Source: Chitinophaga horti
Lineage (GTDB): Bacteria > Bacteroidota > Bacteroidia > Chitinophagales > Chitinophagaceae
Reading direction: 5' to 3'
Assembly (NCBI RefSeq): GCF_022867795.2
Contig: NZ_CP107006.1
Span: forward strand, 1,302,001 to 1,366,000
DNA length: 64,000 nt
Shown here: piece after piece, positions 61,114 to 64,000 of the stretch
Layout: each line of letters begins with the position of its first letter
Numbering within the stretch: the first letter of the stretch is position 1
Notes under the pieces: generated by a model
What the model saw: only the letters and a program-made list of their open reading frames with translations
Database searches by the model: none
What the model was told of the DNA's origin: nothing
Made by a program: the position numbers and the translations under genes

Positions 61114-63240
61114 TTACTTTCTCACTACTTTGTGAGATAATACCATAATCGAGAGGCCATCCACCTGGATGGTCTCTTCTGCTTTATAAGTAGCGCCTTC
61201 TTCCACACCGTTAACTGTGTCGATGGCGACTGTCCAGTCTTTGGCGTAAGAAGAGGCAGGCAGTTTAAAGTCCAGCGACTCATGGTGTGCGTTAAAGATG
61301 ATATAGAAGCTGTCGTCTATTACTTTTTCGCCCTTAGGGCCCACCTGGTGAATGGAGCGGCCGTTCAGGAATACTGCGACCGTTTTAGCAAAATGTTGGT
61401 TCCAGTGTTCTTCACTCATGTCACCGCCGTCAGGTAAAAACCAGGCAATATCTTCCACCCCAATACCTTTGATCGGTTGCCCGCGGAACCAGCCTTTACG
61501 GCAAAACGCCGGGTGTTGCTGGCGGAAGTGGATCAGTTTTCGGGTGAAGTCCAGTAAGTCTCCATCCACCTTATCCCAGTGCAACCAGGAAATTTCGTTA
61601 TCCTGGCAATACGCGTTGTTGTTGCCATTCTGCGTACGACCCATCTCGTCGCCGGCTACCAGCATGGGTACGCCCTGGGAGAGGAATAACGTGGTAAGCA
61701 GGTTACGCTTCTGCCGGGCACGACGCTGGTTAACCAACGGATCGTCGGTAGGGCCTTCTGCACCACAGTTCCAGCTGCGGTTATGACTTTCGCCGTCCTT
61801 ATTGTCTTCGCCGTTTGCCTCGTTATGTTTCTCGTTATATGATACTAAGTCGTGCAGGGTAAAGCCGTCATGTGCGGTAATGAAGTTTACACTCGCACTA
61901 GGCCGGCGATAATCTTCTTTGTACAGATCGGAGCTGCCCGTAAAACGTTCGGCCAGTTCACCCAGCACACTATCGGCACCCCGCCAGTAGTCGCGCACAC
62001 AGTCGCGGTACTTCCCGTTCCATTCTGCCCAACCGGGAGGGAATTTACCTACCTGGTAACCGCCATCGCCAACGTCCCAGGGTTCTGCGATGAGTTTCAC
62101 CTGCGAAATCACAGGGTCCTGGTGAATAATGTCGAAGAAGGCACTGAGGCGGTCTACTTCATGCAGCTCGCGGGCCAGTGTAGCAGCCAGGTCGAACCGG
62201 AAACCATCTACGTGCATTTCAAGTATCCAGTAACGGAGGCTATCCATGATCAGGCGCAGTACGTTGGGCAAACGGGCGTTGAGGGTGTTGCCCGTACCGG
62301 TATAATCCATGTAATACCGGCGGTCTTCCGTTAAACGGTAATACCCGCCATTGTCGATGCCGCGGTACGAAAGGGTAGGACCCATATGATTGCCCTCGCC
62401 GGTGTGGTTATACACCACATCGAGTATCACCTCGATGCCGGCCTTGTGCAGGGCTTTCACCATCTCCTTGAACTCCGTTACCTGTTCGCCCGTAACGCCG
62501 TTGGAGGCGTAACGTACGTCGGGCGCAAAGAAGCCGATGGAATTGTATCCCCAGTAGTTCGTCAGTCCTTTGTCCGCCAGGTGCCTGTCCACGATGAAGT
62601 GATGCACCGGCATCAGCTCAATGGCCGTAATACCCAGCTCTTTCAGGTATTGTATCGTTACCGGGTGACCAATGCCCGCGTACGTTCCACGCAGATGTTC
62701 GGGTATATCGGGATGGGTTTTGGTGAGGCCTTTCACATGCGCTTCGTAAATCACCGTCTGGTGATAAGGGGTTTGCGGCGGCTCATCGCCTTCCCAGTCG
62801 AAAGCCGGATCTACCACTACCGATTTCGGAATGAACGGGGCGCTGTCCAGCCCGGAGTAGCTGAGGTCCTCATCCGGGTGCCCCACTTCGTAACCGAATA
62901 GCGCATCGTGCCAGTCGATACGGCCGGCAATGGCTTTAGCGTACGGGTCAATCAGCAATTTGTTCGGGTTAAAGCGAAAGCCGTTCTGCGGCTCGTACGA
63001 ACCATGCACGCGAAAGCCGTAAAGCTGTCCGGGTTTGAGGTCGGGCACGTAGGCGTGAAATACGTGGTGTGAGCGCTCGGCGAGCGGGATCTTCAAATAT
63101 TCTATTTCATCCTTTGGGGTTTTAAATAGACAAAGTTCCACGCTTGTCGCGTTTTCGGCGTATAATGCGAAATTCACTCCTTCTCCGTCCCAGGTAGCAC
63201 CTAGCGGGTAAGGGTGACCAGGGTAAGCGATCATGTTCAT
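61114..63240 (-). CDS. treX: glycogen debranching enzyme (isoamylase type)
   Basis: A GH13 isoamylase of 708 residues (GlgX/TreX). CBM48 at the N-terminus (PYPLGATWDGEGVNFALYAENA), then the catalytic barrel with VIYEAHVKGLTKTHPDIPEHL, HVDGFRFDLAATLAREL (Asp), LIAEPWDVGDGGYQVGKFP (Glu) and FITAHDGFTLHDLVSYN (Asp). It hydrolyses alpha-1,6 branches of glycogen, giving linear chains for TreY and TreZ. Its convergent position with treY, with only two bases between the stop codons, fits the treXYZ pathway. GlgX and TreX cannot be told apart from sequence alone; the gene symbol is given by context. Confidence -1.
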   Translation of the reverse strand: MNMIAYPGHPYPLGATWDGEGVNFALYAENATSVELCLFKTPKDEIEYLKIPLAERSHHVFHAYVPDLKPGQLYGFRVHGSYEPQNGFRFNPNKLLIDPYAKAIAGRIDWHDALFGYEVGHPDEDLSYSGLDSAPFIPKSVVVDPAFDWEGDEPPQTPYHQTVIYEAHVKGLTKTHPDIPEHLRGTYAGIGHPVTIQYLKELGITAIELMPVHHFIVDRHLADKGLTNYWGYNSIGFFAPDVRYASNGVTGEQVTEFKEMVKALHKAGIEVILDVVYNHTGEGNHMGPTLSYRGIDNGGYYRLTEDRRYYMDYTGTGNTLNARLPNVLRLIMDSLRYWILEMHVDGFRFDLAATLARELHEVDRLSAFFDIIHQDPVISQVKLIAEPWDVGDGGYQVGKFPPGWAEWNGKYRDCVRDYWRGADSVLGELAERFTGSSDLYKEDYRRPSASVNFITAHDGFTLHDLVSYNEKHNEANGEDNKDGESHNRSWNCGAEGPTDDPLVNQRRARQKRNLLTTLFLSQGVPMLVAGDEMGRTQNGNNNAYCQDNEISWLHWDKVDGDLLDFTRKLIHFRQQHPAFCRKGWFRGQPIKGIGVEDIAWFLPDGGDMSEEHWNQHFAKTVAVFLNGRSIHQVGPKGEKVIDDSFYIIFNAHHESLDFKLPASSYAKDWTVAIDTVNGVEEGATYKAEETIQVDGLSIMVLSHKVVRK

Positions 63241-63292
63241 AAGCTAACGATATATGGGGATAAGAGGTATCAAGGATAGTGCCCTGATTTTT

Positions 63293-63300
63293 TATCTTTG
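63293..63300 (+). promoter_or_regulatory. -7 promoter box of cydA
   Basis: TATCTTTG is an exact TAnnTTTG match 87 bp before the ATG at 63388. No clear -33 TTTG. On the minus strand a near match (CAAGGATA, 63271-63278) may serve treX. Confidence -1.
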
Positions 63301-63387
63301 TAAATCTTTGCAAACTGACTTTTGTCAGGTGCCCGAATGCCCTGAGTTAATAATTTTACAAGCGCATATTACTATCAACAGAAGCTT

Positions 63388-64000
63388 ATGAACGATTTTA
63401 TCGCCGCCCGTTCGCAGATGGCCCTTTCGCTTGGTTTTCACATCGTATTTTCCTGTATCGGCATGGTCATGCCTTTTTTCATGGCCGTATCGCACTTCTA
63501 TTGGTTAAAAACCAACCAGGTCGTGTACAAGAACATCACCAAAGCCTGGAGTAAAGGTGTGGCGATCTTCTTCGCTACCGGCGCCGTATCAGGCACCGTA
63601 TTGTCGTTTGAGCTGGGATTGTTGTGGCCCGAATTCATGAAACATGCCGGCCCGATCTTCGGTATGCCTTTCTCCCTGGAAGGTACCGCCTTCTTTATTG
63701 AAGCGATCGCACTGGGTTTCTTTTTATATGGATGGAATCGTTTTAACCGCTGGTTCCACTGGTTTACTGGTTTGGTCGTAGGTATCAGCGGACTCGTTTC
63801 CGGCATCCTTGTCGTGGCAGCCAATGCGTGGATGAATAGTCCGGCAGGCTTCGATTACGTAAACGGGCAATACCTGAACATTGATCCTATTGCCGCGATG
63901 TTTAACGATGCCTGGTTCTCCCAGGCCTTGCACATGACCGTGGCCGCTTTCGTGGCGACCGGCTTTGCCGTGGCAGGTGTGCATGCGCTGATGATCGCGA
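63388..64000 (+). CDS. cydA: cytochrome bd ubiquinol oxidase subunit I, 3' end outside window
   Basis: The reading frame runs from the ATG at 63388 off the right edge (204 complete codons). The start MNDFIAARSQMALSLGFHIVF holds the heme ligand His (residue 18, E. coli His19). SFELGLLWPEFMKHAGPIFG and FSLEGTAFFIEAIALGFFLYGW give the Glu residues of the heme/proton region (98 and 105, E. coli 99 and 107), and SQALHMTVAAF the His near 182 (E. coli His186). Five or more membrane spans are visible. The enzyme reduces oxygen to water at high affinity in the inner membrane. cydB is expected downstream. The ATG was chosen from family fit. Confidence -1.
   Translation, partial: MNDFIAARSQMALSLGFHIVFSCIGMVMPFFMAVSHFYWLKTNQVVYKNITKAWSKGVAIFFATGAVSGTVLSFELGLLWPEFMKHAGPIFGMPFSLEGTAFFIEAIALGFFLYGWNRFNRWFHWFTGLVVGISGLVSGILVVAANAWMNSPAGFDYVNGQYLNIDPIAAMFNDAWFSQALHMTVAAFVATGFAVAGVHALMIA

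Overview
The window comes from a Bacteroidota genome, most likely a Chitinophaga-like member of the Chitinophagaceae. The signs are a SusC/SusD pair with an STN-type TonB-dependent transporter and a FecR anti-sigma factor, type IX secretion C-terminal sorting domains, promoter-like TAnnTTTG -7 boxes, many lipoproteins with a Cys lipobox, and a rich set of glycoside hydrolases. No rRNA, tRNA, CRISPR array, phage or complete insertion sequence was seen.

Layout. 1-7,000: the end of a cell-surface signalling and uptake locus (FecR, SusC, SusD, TlpA/DUF4369 thioredoxin). 7,000-14,500: two paralogous secreted metallopeptidase-like proteins of the basic secretory protein family, each with two F5/8-type-C and two Fn3 domains, flanking a secreted GH5 glycosidase. 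14,700-24,600: small unknown genes, an overlapping response regulator/PAS histidine kinase pair, an AlkC-type DNA glycosylase, a PAP2 phosphatase, YhcH, DUF4303 and EcsC family proteins. 24,581-24,850: a 45-bp minisatellite. 24,900-33,100: an S9 peptidase, a TPR histidine kinase, and the LemA-DUF2207 pair. 33,300-41,200: a carbon-metabolism run (polyphosphate-glucokinase-like ROK kinase, transketolase, HAD phosphatase, GH63-type glucosidase) facing a GH127 glycosidase. 41,400-50,200: housekeeping genes (VOC, DinB, SurE, lipid kinase, DUF4349), a DACNV-type nucleotide-sensor-like protein, an SDR, and two tandem S41 peptidases. 50,300-53,700: a GH95 alpha-L-fucosidase whose 3' end has been tandemly multiplied into the end of a convergent HAD gene. 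53,700-63,300: an MFS transporter, then malQ-treZ-treY facing treX/glgX, which together convert glycogen or maltodextrin to trehalose. 63,388 to the edge: the 5' part of cydA.

Most notable observations. (1) A candidate minus-strand antisense RNA sits between fecR and susC, with its own -7-like box and a strong hairpin/U-tract terminator, an arrangement like the cis-antisense RNAs described for Bacteroides polysaccharide loci. (2) The four-copy repeat at the GH95/HAD junction. (3) The 45-bp minisatellite. (4) A 108-bp element with perfect 18-bp terminal inverted repeats and nested hairpins. (5) A dispersed palindromic repeat seen at two sites. (6) Two genes (fecR, malQ) each broken by a single-base shift in a homopolymer, which may be real or an assembly error.

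All functional names rest on motif and family recognition by eye; no database search was run.
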